Assembly (NCBI GenBank): GCA_039888615.1 | Contig: JBDQQS010000006.1 | Source: Flavimaribacter sp039888615 | GTDB taxonomy: Bacteria > Pseudomonadota > Alphaproteobacteria > Rhizobiales > Rhizobiaceae | Length of the DNA: 64,000 nt | Direction: 5' to 3' (one strand) | Part shown: positions 27,698-36,379 of the stretch, piece after piece | How positions within the stretch are numbered: the first letter of the stretch is position 1 | Layout: each line of letters begins with the position of its first letter | The notes under the pieces: model-generated | Told to the model about the DNA's origin: nothing | Seen by the model: only the letters and a program-made list of their open reading frames with translations | Database searches by the model: none | Program-made: the position numbers and the translations under genes

Positions 27698-28801
27698 GTG
27701 AGCAATTCGGACGCCGGCAACAGGATCGGACATCTCTCGATCAAGGGCCTTTCGAAATCGTATGGCGATACCAACGCCTTGTCAGACGTCAGCATTGAAG
27801 TCCAGGCGGGAGAGTTTCTGGCCTTGCTCGGACCTTCGGGTTGCGGGAAAACCACTCTGCTTCGATCAATCGCCGGGTTGTTGGAGACAGACAGGGGTGA
27901 AGTCGCGATTGACGGAAAGCGGGTTAATGACACTCCTCCGTGGAAAAGAGACATTAGTGTGGTATTTCAGAGTTACGCACTGTTCCCGCACATGAATGTA
28001 CGCGACAATCTTGCATTCGGGTTGCGCATGAAAAAGTCGCCGAAATCCCAAGTCGACAAACGCATCAGTGACACCCTGAAGCTTGTAAGGATGGAAGACT
28101 ACAAGGAGCGATATCCTTCGCAGTTGTCCGGTGGCCAGCAACAAAGGGTGGCTCTGGCGCGCGCTATCGTCGTCCAACCGAGAATACTGCTGCTTGACGA
28201 ACCTCTTGCGGCGCTTGACGCCAAACTCAGAGGCTCCGTGCAGCGCGAGATCAGGCAACTCCAATCCAAGCTGGGTATCACAACGATACTGGTGACCCAC
28301 GACCAGTCTGAAGCCATGTCAATGGCGGACAGAATTGCGGTGATGGACTCGGGAAACATTGTGCAGATCGCTGATCCCGCGACGCTCTACCGGCATCCGA
28401 AAACGGCGTTTGCGGCCGAGTTTGTCGGCGATATCAACCGCGTCTCGGGAAAAATGGATGCGACCTCGGTATTCGCGCCTTCGATCAAGATCGCGGATGG
28501 AATTGCGGTTCCGTTCTCGGCAGATCGTGTCGGTGACTTCAGCGAAGGTGACCCGGTGTTGCTCATGGTTCGTCCGGAGACGGTTCGGATATCTCGAACG
28601 GCAGCCGAAGGTTTCCATCTGGCGGGAGTTGTCGACGACATCATTCTGATAGGCGATCGAATCAACATATACGCAACCTGCGCCGACACGACTTTCAAGG
28701 TCGTCAAACTGACCGGCAGTCCAGAGGCGGAGATGTTTCACCCGGGCGAGAATATTTTCGTCTCGTGGGACAGGGCGGATTCACTGGTGTTTGCCGAATG
28801 A
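27698..28801 (+). CDS. ABC transporter ATP-binding protein, PotA type
   Basis: ATPase of 367 residues. Walker A is GPSGCGKTT, the signature is LSGGQQQRV and Walker B is LLLDEPLAALD, followed by the switch His in VTHDQSEAM. A C-terminal TOBE-like region covers about residues 280-365. GTG 27698 is the start because the nearby ATG runs straight into a stop. Last gene of the operon begun at 24969. Confidence 0.92.
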   Translation: MSNSDAGNRIGHLSIKGLSKSYGDTNALSDVSIEVQAGEFLALLGPSGCGKTTLLRSIAGLLETDRGEVAIDGKRVNDTPPWKRDISVVFQSYALFPHMNVRDNLAFGLRMKKSPKSQVDKRISDTLKLVRMEDYKERYPSQLSGGQQQRVALARAIVVQPRILLLDEPLAALDAKLRGSVQREIRQLQSKLGITTILVTHDQSEAMSMADRIAVMDSGNIVQIADPATLYRHPKTAFAAEFVGDINRVSGKMDATSVFAPSIKIADGIAVPFSADRVGDFSEGDPVLLMVRPETVRISRTAAEGFHLAGVVDDIILIGDRINIYATCADTTFKVVKLTGSPEAEMFHPGENIFVSWDRADSLVFAE

Positions 28802-29061
28802 GGCCTGGGAACCAGAGCGGGTCAAAAAGCTAGATGAATTAGCATATATCTCCAAACACGCCTGATCGCTCTTCTCGGCCAGCCGTACAATTTCTCGCTC
28901 AAATTCCTTCGTAAATTGTAGTCGTTTCGATACGCAGATTTCCTTTCAACTTGGGACAACCTCTCCACTTTATCGAAGCAAGTCCAGCAGCCGGTGCGAG
29001 CGAGCAAACATGAGATTTCGACTGATGGCTCAAGTTGAGATGACCGTCGGTCGGCGGGCCT

Positions 29062-29829
29062 TCAAACCGCAGCCAAGCCCGCCCGCTTGCGTATCTCGGC
29101 GTTGTCGGCGCGGAATTCCGTTCCGTGCAGATCCTCGGGCCGTTCCTTGCAGAGCCAGCCGACGATCGTGGCCGGATCTTCCGGCGGCAGCAACTTCTCC
29201 TTCGGCACCTTGCTGACAGGGTTCACGCCGGATTGCCGAATGATGACCTGCATGTCGGTGTCGACCAGTCCCGGCTGAAAGCCGTAGGAGAGACACCTGT
29301 CAGAGAGTTCCTTCGCGAGCGATTTCGTCACCATGGCGAGCGCCGCCTTGGAGGCGCAGTAGGCGCTCCAGCCTTCCATCGCGTTCTGGCTTGCGCCCGA
29401 CGAGATGTTCACGATGACAATTCGGCCTTCGTTGAAAAAGGGGACACCGGCTCTCAGACAGCGCATGACGCCGAACAGGTTGAGATTGACGGTGGCTTCC
29501 CATTCTTCCGGCGCAGTTTCGAGCAACGGCCCTATCGGTCCAATCATGCCGGCGTTGTTGACAAGGACGTCGACGAAAATATTTTCTGCCGCCAGCTTGT
29601 CAAACGACTGGCTGACGCTTGCCGGATCGGAGAAATCGCAGGCGATGGGCACACACCGTTTTCCCTGCTGTTCGATATCCGAAGCCAGCGCGTCCAGTTT
29701 GCTCTGGTTGCGCGCCATCGCGACCACATCGTAACCGTCGGCTGCCAGCCGGCGGGCGATCGCCGCGCCAAGACCCTGTGACGCGCCTGTAACCAGGGCC
29801 CATGATGTGTCGTTCTTTTTGTCGCTCAT
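29062..29829 (-). CDS. Short-chain dehydrogenase/reductase
   Basis: NAD(P)-dependent oxidoreductase of 255 residues. The cofactor loop is TGASQGLG, and the catalytic Ser-Tyr-Lys is in NISSGASQ and YCASKAAL. It overlaps the preceding SDR gene by four bases and closes the long TRAP operon that begins at 36126. It probably acts on the same imported hydroxy or keto compound as its neighbours (inference). Confidence 0.9.
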   Translation of the reverse strand: MSDKKNDTSWALVTGASQGLGAAIARRLAADGYDVVAMARNQSKLDALASDIEQQGKRCVPIACDFSDPASVSQSFDKLAAENIFVDVLVNNAGMIGPIGPLLETAPEEWEATVNLNLFGVMRCLRAGVPFFNEGRIVIVNISSGASQNAMEGWSAYCASKAALAMVTKSLAKELSDRCLSYGFQPGLVDTDMQVIIRQSGVNPVSKVPKEKLLPPEDPATIVGWLCKERPEDLHGTEFRADNAEIRKRAGLAAV

Positions 29830-30548
29830 AAATGGCCTCCACCTGTGATTAGAAATTCTGCTCCCGTCACGAAACTCGCCTCGTCGGACAGGAGATACGC
29901 GACGCAGCCAGCCACGTCTTCGGGGCGCCCGATACGGCCGATAGGGATCTTGTCAAACCGGTCGCGCGCCATGTCTTCAGCGCTGCGCTGGCGCAGGGCG
30001 CCGAGATCTTCGTTCGTACGGTCCGTCAACGTTGTGTCGATCAGGCCGGGCGCCACGACGTTGACCCGGACGCTGCGCCTGGAAAGATCGGACGCCAGTG
30101 ATTTGGCGGCGTTGTGCAGCGCTGCCTTCGAGGCGCCGTAAAGCAGGTTTGCAGGCGACGCCCGCATTCCGGCCAGCGACCCGACGAAGACGATCGATCC
30201 GCCGTCGACCAGACGGTCATGGATCTTCGACACGAGATCGAGCGGCGCGAAGACATTGGTCGCGAAGATCGCGTCGAAGGTTTCCCGGTCGATCGACGTG
30301 GCCGGATGCGTGTGGATAACGCCGGCGACATGGACGATCGCTCCGAGTTTGTCCGGCAGTTGTTCGGCAAGGGCTCCAATCCCGTCAGGCAAGTCGGCCC
30401 GCAAACAGGATGCGGCGTCGTCAAGCAGGTCTGCATCGGCCTCGACCCGGTCGGTTGCAATCACAGGCAGGTCGGCGCGCGCCAGTCTGGCGACGACCGC
30501 CCGGCCGATATCGCCCATCGCTCCCGTGACCAGAACAGGATGGCTCAC
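29826..30548 (-). CDS. Short-chain dehydrogenase/reductase
   Basis: Oxidoreductase of 240 residues. The glycine motif is TGAMGDIG, with catalytic Ser (FVGSLAGM) and Tyr-Lys (YGASKAAL). The GTG at 30548 overlaps the GntR stop (GTGA) and puts the Rossmann strand at the N-terminus; an upstream ATG at 30626 would add 26 residues read from the GntR gene. It is distinct from the adjacent SDR, so two successive redox steps are possible. Confidence 0.88.
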   Translation of the reverse strand: MSHPVLVTGAMGDIGRAVVARLARADLPVIATDRVEADADLLDDAASCLRADLPDGIGALAEQLPDKLGAIVHVAGVIHTHPATSIDRETFDAIFATNVFAPLDLVSKIHDRLVDGGSIVFVGSLAGMRASPANLLYGASKAALHNAAKSLASDLSRRSVRVNVVAPGLIDTTLTDRTNEDLGALRQRSAEDMARDRFDKIPIGRIGRPEDVAGCVAYLLSDEASFVTGAEFLITGGGHL

Positions 30549-31240
30549 CGGGCCTGCGCCTTCTGCTCTTCCGCTTCGAGATAGGATTTCATCTCCAGAC
30601 CGGCTTTTTCGATATGGCTTCGACATGCCTTCTCGACATCGTCAAGCGTTCCTTCACGGATCGCCGAAATGATCTCGTCGTGCTCGACGACCGCCGAGAG
30701 GTCGCGACCCGGTATAAGACGGAATCCTGCCCGGTACCGAACGCATTTCGACCAGATGTCCTCCAGAAAGCGACGCAAGTGGAAGTTATGCGCCCGGTCG
30801 AGGATGAAACGATGGAATTCCCAGTTGAGATTGTTGACCTCGGAAAAATCCTTGTCTTCGGCCGCCCTTTCGAAGCTCCGGTTGATCTGTTCCAGATGAT
30901 CGGCGATCAATTGCCCTTCGTTCTGGACGGCCAGCCGGATCGCATAGCCTTCCAGCGTCGCCCTGACGCCGAACAGTTCCACCATGTCCGCGATCGACAT
31001 CGAGGCGACGCGGATATCGCGATAGGGCGTGGCTTCGACGAGACCTTCTCTTTCAAGACGCATCAGCGCTTCGCGGACCGGAACCATGGACGTGCCGAGA
31101 CGCTCCGACAGCGCCGCCAGGGTGAGGCGCTGTCCGGGTTCGAGCGCGCCTGACAGAATTTCCTCGCGAAGGAATGTGTAGACGGCTTCGGCCTTGGTGC
31201 GGTGCGTGGCCAATGTTCCGTTCTTGCCTTGACCAGTCAT
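30545..31240 (-). CDS. GntR-family transcriptional regulator (FCD type)
   Basis: Regulator of 231 residues with an N-terminal winged helix-turn-helix (LEPGQRLTLAALSERLGTSM, about residues 30-50) and an FCD effector domain. ATG 31240 overlaps the stop of the upstream gene by four bases; an earlier ATG at 31279 lies inside that gene. It is embedded in the middle of the operon it presumably controls, giving autoregulation. The AT-rich palindrome near 36163 is a candidate operator. Confidence 0.9.
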   Translation of the reverse strand: MTGQGKNGTLATHRTKAEAVYTFLREEILSGALEPGQRLTLAALSERLGTSMVPVREALMRLEREGLVEATPYRDIRVASMSIADMVELFGVRATLEGYAIRLAVQNEGQLIADHLEQINRSFERAAEDKDFSEVNNLNWEFHRFILDRAHNFHLRRFLEDIWSKCVRYRAGFRLIPGRDLSAVVEHDEIISAIREGTLDDVEKACRSHIEKAGLEMKSYLEAEEQKAQAR

Positions 31241-32010
31241 GTCGCGTCGGACCTCGCACTGGCTGTCGTCGCCGACCATCTCCCATCCGGCGACAGGTGG
31301 ACTGCGACGGGGTGTGGAACCGGTTCGTGTATGGGTAGAAATCTGGCGCCGCGGGCCGCGTAATCGCGCACCAGCCTGTGCCAGCCTGCAGCGTTTTCCG
31401 AGGCCCCGAGGGCGACGCCTCTCGTCAGGTTGTCGGTACTGAAAATCGGGTCGGCGATCACGAGCAGTCCTTCTTCAGTCGCTATCTCGATCGCGGTCGA
31501 GGCAGGGTGATGCACGCCGACCTCGCGCATGGCGATTCCCGGCATGACCTCAAGCGTATCATGGACCGGCCTAGCCTTTGCAAGCCTGTTCGACACAACC
31601 TGTGGAAGTCCATGCACCAGGCAGGGTTCTTCCGGCATTGCGAGATTGGCAAGGCCGCGAGCGGATGCGTAGACGGGGACAGCATCGGGCACAGCGTTTA
31701 CGCCGCCAGCGGCATAGGGCCCGAAGCTGGTGAGGAGGACCGCCGCAAACCCGTCTTGGAGAAGTGGTTCGACGCCGCTTCCGCAGCGATTGAATCCGGC
31801 TTCAGGTCCCTTGCGTCGCTTCATGGCGGCGTTGAGATCGGAAGTATCCGGGATCAGGCCGGTGTCGACCAGAACGACGCCTAGGCTGGACCGCAGCACG
31901 AAAACATGGATCGCGATGTCGACCCAGTGACCGAAATCGCGCTGGAAATAGACTTCCGGCCCCGGCGTCCTGGCTGTGGCGACGGTATGTATGTCGACGG
32001 ACCAGATCAT
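31237..32010 (-). CDS. Metallo-beta-lactamase-fold protein with degenerate metal site
   Basis: Protein of 257 residues matching the MBL fold: VVLVDTGL near residue 45, the GVHHPAS turn (His167/168), IADPIF (Asp187) and LPIHEP (His228). The metal motif HxHxDH, expected after VLLT, reads TSFGPYAAGG at residues 94-103. All four ligands are replaced (Ser95, Gly97, Tyr99, Ala100). The frame is intact and coupled to its neighbours by four-base overlaps, so it seems retained. It may bind one metal, bind a ligand, or be inactive. The fold call is firm, the function open. Confidence 0.78.
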   Translation of the reverse strand: MIWSVDIHTVATARTPGPEVYFQRDFGHWVDIAIHVFVLRSSLGVVLVDTGLIPDTSDLNAAMKRRKGPEAGFNRCGSGVEPLLQDGFAAVLLTSFGPYAAGGVNAVPDAVPVYASARGLANLAMPEEPCLVHGLPQVVSNRLAKARPVHDTLEVMPGIAMREVGVHHPASTAIEIATEEGLLVIADPIFSTDNLTRGVALGASENAAGWHRLVRDYAARGARFLPIHEPVPHPVAVHLSPDGRWSATTASARSDAT

Positions 32011-32903
32011 CGGGGAGCGGCCTGCTTTTCTGCGGCGATCCAGTCGGCTATTCCGGCTTCAAGATCGAATGCGGGCGCATATGCGAAATCGCGCCGGGCG
32101 CGATCGAGAATGCAGGGGCCTCTGAGATGGCGCGCGGGGTCCACTCCGGGTTCCAGTTCGATATCGGCTTCGGGGAGATACTGAGAGACGATGCCGGCCA
32201 GTTCGCCGCGCGTGCGGGCCACGCCGCCCGTGACGTTGTAGACAGGCTCAGGCAGTTCTGGCGCCTCGGCCGCCTGGACCAGTCCAAGCGCCAGATCCTT
32301 GACGTAGGTAAAGTCGCACGGGTGGTCCCGACCGGGCTCGCGAATGCGCGTGACGCCTGCCAGCATGCGGCCGACAAAATAGTCTCCCGTACTGTGATTG
32401 CGCCCGTAGACGAAGCCGGTGCGAAACGAGGCGACGTCGACGCCGAAACTTTTGCGATAGGAATCGCAGAGCGTTTCCGACATGAACTTCGTCGCGTCAT
32501 AGATCCCGACCGGGTCGGCAGGCTCGGTTTCGGAAAGGGGCGCCGCGTCCGATCGGCGACCGTAGAGCGTGGCGGTGGACAGATTGACGATGCGGCAGTT
32601 ATGCCGGCGCGCCGCCTCAAGCATTGCGAGTGCGCCAAGCACATTGATTTCTGTCGCCGCCGCCGGATCGGCGGTTGCGGGCGCGGGGCCGACGAGTGCC
32701 GCGCAGTGGATGACGGCGTCGCTGTCGCCAATGACGTCGGTCATGTGGTCGCGATCGGTGATATCGGCGGTTTCGACCGAAAAAGGCAGCGCGCAATCGG
32801 ACTGCCGCCGATCAATGCCGAGAACCTCGTGGCCAAGCTCGACGGCGACGCGGCCGACCTCGGACCCGACGAAACCGGCCGCCCCGGTGACCACCAATTT
32901 CAT
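32007..32903 (-). CDS. NAD-dependent epimerase/dehydratase (extended SDR)
   Basis: Extended SDR of 298 residues. The NAD loop is TGAAGFVGS at residues 6-14 and the catalytic residues are in NLSTATLYG and YDATKFMSE. Size and motifs fit sugar epimerases and uronate-dehydrogenase-like enzymes. It shares one base with the end of the cupin gene (TAATG). With a TRAP importer upstream, oxidation of an imported sugar acid is a reasonable but unproven role. Confidence 0.88.
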   Translation of the reverse strand: MKLVVTGAAGFVGSEVGRVAVELGHEVLGIDRRQSDCALPFSVETADITDRDHMTDVIGDSDAVIHCAALVGPAPATADPAAATEINVLGALAMLEAARRHNCRIVNLSTATLYGRRSDAAPLSETEPADPVGIYDATKFMSETLCDSYRKSFGVDVASFRTGFVYGRNHSTGDYFVGRMLAGVTRIREPGRDHPCDFTYVKDLALGLVQAAEAPELPEPVYNVTGGVARTRGELAGIVSQYLPEADIELEPGVDPARHLRGPCILDRARRDFAYAPAFDLEAGIADWIAAEKQAAPR

Positions 32904-33244
32904 TATCCGATCTCCTTCGTCGTCACCGGTCCGGATCCCTCGTAGAGAACGAGATTGACGAACCGCAAAGGAGAAGCGCCGGTGTTCCTGAGCCCGTGAG
33001 GCGTGCCCGGCGGGGTGACGATCATGTCTCCGGGGCCGACGTCATGTTCGCTCTCGCCGATTTGGCTCACGCCCGCGCCCTCGATAACGAGCCAGGTCTC
33101 GGACTTTCCCTGGTGAACGTGGCGCGTGCATTCCTCGCCGGGAGCGATTTCGTACCAGGACACATGCTGAGCCCGGCTCTGTACGCCTGAAATCACCCTG
33201 GCAGGCAGGCGGCGCGCGCCTCCATGAAGTATTTCATCGTTCAT
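32903..33244 (-). CDS. Small cupin-domain protein
   Basis: Single-domain cupin of 113 residues. Motif 1 contains RHVHQGKSETWLVIEG (two His and Glu) and motif 2 contains PGTPHGLRN (His), so a full metal site is present. Such proteins act as isomerases, lyases or dioxygenases, or stabilise sugar derivatives. It lies between the TRAP membrane genes and the epimerase gene in one operon. Confidence 0.85.
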   Translation of the reverse strand: MNDEILHGGARRLPARVISGVQSRAQHVSWYEIAPGEECTRHVHQGKSETWLVIEGAGVSQIGESEHDVGPGDMIVTPPGTPHGLRNTGASPLRFVNLVLYEGSGPVTTKEIG

Positions 33245-33276
33245 TTGTACGTTCTCCAGGCCGGGTGATGCGACAT

Positions 33277-34557
33277 TCAGTTGGCGGTTCCATAGACAAG
33301 CTCCGGAAGAAACAGGACGATCTGCGGCGTGAAAGTGATGACTATCAGAAGGGCGAACAGCGCCAGGGCATAGGGAGCGGCCTCCCGCGCAACGGCCATG
33401 GCGCTGACATTGGCTATGCGCGCCGTCACGAACAGCGCCATTCCGACCGGCGGCGTCAGCAAACCGATCATCATGTTGACGATCATGACGATGCCGAAAT
33501 GAACTGGATCGACGCCGAGACCCACGACGACGGGTACGAGAACCGGCGCGACGAGAATGAGGATCGCAGTCGTGTCGAGCAACATGCCCAGGAACAAGAG
33601 CACGATGTTGATGATGATCAGGAATTGCCAGGTCGCCAGATCGAGCGACACGATGTAACCGGTGAGATGTTGCGGTATCTGTTCATGAGCCAAAATCCAG
33701 GCGAACACGTGCGCGGCCGCGACGATCAGGAGGATGCCGCCGGCCTGCAGGGCCGTGTTGCGTGACGCTTCCACGAATTCCCGGCCGCCCATTTCGCGAT
33801 ACGCAAAGCCGAGAACTGCAGCGTAGAAGACGCCGACGGCTGCGAGTTCCGTCGCGGTGAAGATGCCTGTGCGCATGCCGCCGATCAGCACCACCGGTAT
33901 GAACAGGGCGGGAAGCGCCACGACAAGGCTCTTCAAGCGGTCCCGGTTCGAAGTTTTCGGACTGCGGGGGAGGTCCTCTTTGCCGGCGCGCAGATGGACG
34001 GTGAGCATCAGCACGAACATCATCAGAAACGCCGGAGCGATGCCGGCCAGGAACATGCGGCCGACCGAGACGTCCGCAATGAATGCGTAGAGGATCGAGG
34101 CGATGGACGGCGGCATGATCGGGCCGATCGTCGAACTGGCCGCGGTGATGGCGGCCGCGTATGCGGGTCGGTAGCCGGCCTTGCGCATGGCGTCGATCTC
34201 GATCGCTCCAAGACCGGCGGCGTCGGCCAGCGCAGATCCGGACATGCCGGAAAATATCACCGAGCTGACCACATTGACCTGCGCCAGGCCTGCCCGCCAA
34301 TGTCCGACAAGGGCGCCGGCGAAGGCGAAGATGCGGCCGGTTATGCCCGACACGTTCATGAGGTTGCCCATGAACAGGAAGAGCGGAATGGCGATCAGCA
34401 GGAAACTGTCCAGACCGAAGATCATACGCTCTGCGATGATCGAGACCGGCACGCCTGCAAGTAGGATAGCAAAGACGCCGATGAGGAGGATCGCGGCTGC
34501 GACCGGCAAACCCAGAGCCAGTAGCGCTGCGAGACTTAAACCGTAAACCGCTATCAT
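33277..34557 (-). CDS. TRAP transporter large permease (DctM family)
   Basis: Large membrane subunit of a tripartite ATP-independent periplasmic transporter, 426 residues with about 12 hydrophobic segments. Typical motifs are VIFSGMSGSALADAAGLGAIEI and ITAASSTIGPIMPPSI. It drives solute uptake with a sodium or proton gradient. It overlaps the small subunit gene by four bases; the binding protein is encoded just upstream. Confidence 0.93.
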   Translation of the reverse strand: MIAVYGLSLAALLALGLPVAAAILLIGVFAILLAGVPVSIIAERMIFGLDSFLLIAIPLFLFMGNLMNVSGITGRIFAFAGALVGHWRAGLAQVNVVSSVIFSGMSGSALADAAGLGAIEIDAMRKAGYRPAYAAAITAASSTIGPIMPPSIASILYAFIADVSVGRMFLAGIAPAFLMMFVLMLTVHLRAGKEDLPRSPKTSNRDRLKSLVVALPALFIPVVLIGGMRTGIFTATELAAVGVFYAAVLGFAYREMGGREFVEASRNTALQAGGILLIVAAAHVFAWILAHEQIPQHLTGYIVSLDLATWQFLIIINIVLLFLGMLLDTTAILILVAPVLVPVVVGLGVDPVHFGIVMIVNMMIGLLTPPVGMALFVTARIANVSAMAVAREAAPYALALFALLIVITFTPQIVLFLPELVYGTAN

Positions 34558-35057
34558 GTCCGGATCGCCGCGTTGCCGGAGGCTTCATTGTCAGGCGCCC
34601 CTGTCAGAACAGAGATGGCACGGACAAGGGAGTGAAAGGCGATGAGAAAGCTGCCGATCGCAGCCGGCCACACCATCGTGGACATTGACCAACGGGTCGC
34701 CGCCAGAGGAAGTCCGCCCACGTTCTGCGCGAGCTTCATCGCGAGATAGGAAAACCAGATAAACGTCACGAACATGACAAGATGAACGATCGTCATGACA
34801 AATCTGCGGTATCCGGGCTGCAGGACATCAACCACCGTGTCGACCGCAATGTGCATTCCGCGTCGTGTGACGGCTGCGGCGGCGATGAAAGTAAGCCATA
34901 TCAGCATCAGCCGGGTCAGTTCCTCGGTCCAGATGAAGGGGTTGGTCAGAATGTATCGGCCCACGACCTGGAGAAGAGCGATGGCCGACATCGCGATGAG
35001 AAGGATGACGGCGACCGTTTCTTCCAGCATGCCAATCAGACGCGTGAATTGCCGCAT
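34554..35057 (-). CDS. TRAP transporter small permease (DctQ family)
   Basis: Small membrane subunit of 167 residues with four hydrophobic segments. NPFIWTEELTRLMLIWLTF and RRGMHIAVD are DctQ family features. It pairs with the DctM protein encoded next, with a four-base overlap. A hairpin separates it from the preceding binding-protein gene. Confidence 0.92.
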   Translation of the reverse strand: MRQFTRLIGMLEETVAVILLIAMSAIALLQVVGRYILTNPFIWTEELTRLMLIWLTFIAAAAVTRRGMHIAVDTVVDVLQPGYRRFVMTIVHLVMFVTFIWFSYLAMKLAQNVGGLPLAATRWSMSTMVWPAAIGSFLIAFHSLVRAISVLTGAPDNEASGNAAIRT

Positions 35058-35080
35058 GGTCTTAACCGGTTTTCATTAGG

Positions 35081-35123
35081 CCAACGCCTGTTCGCGGCCA
35101 AGCGCGGAAAACACAGGCGTTGG
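35081..35123 (-). other. Intercistronic hairpin after TRAP binding-protein gene
   Basis: Perfect 10-bp arms CCAACGCCTG and CAGGCGTTGG enclose 23 bases that contain a smaller CGCG/CGCG stem. It follows the DctP stop by about 10 bp on the minus strand. No T-tract is seen. It probably sets the ratio of binding protein to membrane subunits. Confidence 0.55.
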
Positions 35124-35133
35124 CGTCTGCATG

Positions 35134-36126
35134 TCAGTGTTCGGTGTCACGGATGCGCGTGTAGAGGTCCGCGTCTCCGCCCCAGAGTTCGGCGAGATCC
35201 GGAATGCCTTCCGCCGCAGCCGCTCTCCATGCATCGATATCGCCAGGCGTGACGAAGGTCATGCCCTTTGCTTCCAGTTCGTCCTGGACGGAGGCTTCGT
35301 TCTCCGTGAAGGCTTTTGCGATATACTGAGTCCCCGCACGCAACGCCTCACGCAATTTCTGCTGGTCTTCCTCGCTCAGCTTGTTGTAGGCGCTGTCGCT
35401 CATGAGAATCGGACCGGGCGCGGCGAACGACCAGGCAATGAGATTGACGTGGTCGGACACCTCGAACAGTTTCTGCGCAAGGATCGTGTCGAGCGGCACG
35501 TCGGCGCCGTCGACGACGCCAGCCTGAAGCGCCGAATACATTTCCGAGAAGGCGACAGGCGTTGGAGTGGCGCCAAAAGCCTGGAACACCTGCGGATAGG
35601 GCGGAATGTCGGCGACCCGAATCTTTACGTTTTCGATATCCCCGATCGAATTGAGGGGGATGCCTTTGGTAATCACGTGGCGCGTGCCGCGGGGAAACCA
35701 TCCCATGATATGAACGCCGCTGGCGTCCGCGACGCCTTCTTCCCATTCCTTGCCGACATCGCCGTAGACGACAGCCTGCCAGTGATCGTCATTCTCGAAC
35801 AGATAAGGCGCATCGAGAACAGCAAGTTCCGGAAGGTGTACGCTGGCGCCGCCGGGGGAGGCGAGCAGCATATCAACGCCGCCGGTGCGAACGGACACAT
35901 GCATGTCGCGCTCCGTACCCAGCTGAGACGACGGAAAGACCTCCAGCTTGATCCTGCCGTCTGTGGATTCGGCCAGTTTCTCGGACGCAAGCTCCATTCC
36001 CTTGTGAAACTGATGCGTCGGGGCCAGCACATGACCCATCTTGAGCGTCACGTCCTGTGCGTTCGCCGCTGCTGAAAATGAAAGTGTGGCCGCGCATGCT
36101 GCGACCAAGAGCGAAAACTGCTTCAT
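35134..36126 (-). CDS. TRAP transporter substrate-binding protein (DctP family)
   Basis: Periplasmic binding protein of 330 residues with a Sec signal peptide (cleavage after ANA, residue 23). KLEVFPSSQLGTERDM (about residues 60-75) and GAMPT-like segments mark the DctP family; VKIRVADIPPYPQVFQAFG includes the Arg that usually binds a substrate carboxylate. It therefore probably binds an organic or sugar acid. First gene of the nine-gene operon ending at 29062. Confidence 0.92.
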   Translation of the reverse strand: MKQFSLLVAACAATLSFSAAANAQDVTLKMGHVLAPTHQFHKGMELASEKLAESTDGRIKLEVFPSSQLGTERDMHVSVRTGGVDMLLASPGGASVHLPELAVLDAPYLFENDDHWQAVVYGDVGKEWEEGVADASGVHIMGWFPRGTRHVITKGIPLNSIGDIENVKIRVADIPPYPQVFQAFGATPTPVAFSEMYSALQAGVVDGADVPLDTILAQKLFEVSDHVNLIAWSFAAPGPILMSDSAYNKLSEEDQQKLREALRAGTQYIAKAFTENEASVQDELEAKGMTFVTPGDIDAWRAAAAEGIPDLAELWGGDADLYTRIRDTEH

Positions 36127-36150
36127 GTCATCCTCCCTGAGCTTTCGATT

Positions 36151-36183
36151 GTTATAAGTTATATTTTATAAAATCATTGTCAA
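36151..36183 (-). promoter_or_regulatory. Candidate promoter and AT-rich palindromic operator of the TRAP/SDR operon
   Basis: On the minus strand TTGACA (36178-36183) is followed by an AT-rich region holding the perfect palindrome ATTTTATAAAAT (36163-36174) and the partly symmetric TTATAAGTTATA. A TATAAC-like -10 box overlaps it. The site is 25-57 bp upstream of the DctP start and is a plausible target of the GntR regulator in the operon. Confidence 0.5.
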
Positions 36184-36234
36184 CGGCCTTTGTTAGCCGC
36201 TGTCTTCGGTCACATATCCGCGACAGACAGCTAA

Positions 36235-36280
36235 GCCGAACCATGGTTCGGCGCTTGCGCGATACATGCGAGCGCAAGCG
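36235..36280 (-). terminator. Two adjacent hairpins downstream of the aminotransferase gene
   Basis: A perfect 18-bp palindrome GCCGAACCATGGTTCGGC (36235-36252) abuts a hairpin with 9-bp arms CGCTTGCGC / GCGCAAGCG (36252-36280). They lie about 100 bp after the minus-strand aminotransferase and 109 bp before the next minus-strand operon. They may end transcription, but no T-tract is present. Confidence 0.45.
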
Positions 36281-36379
36281 AAGCTCATTGCCCTAAAGGG
36301 AGCACGACACTCAGCCCCGCTCCATTCGTCCTGGAGCCGTGGAAGGGCGAAGCCGCTGTAAAGACAGCGTTGAAGACGC

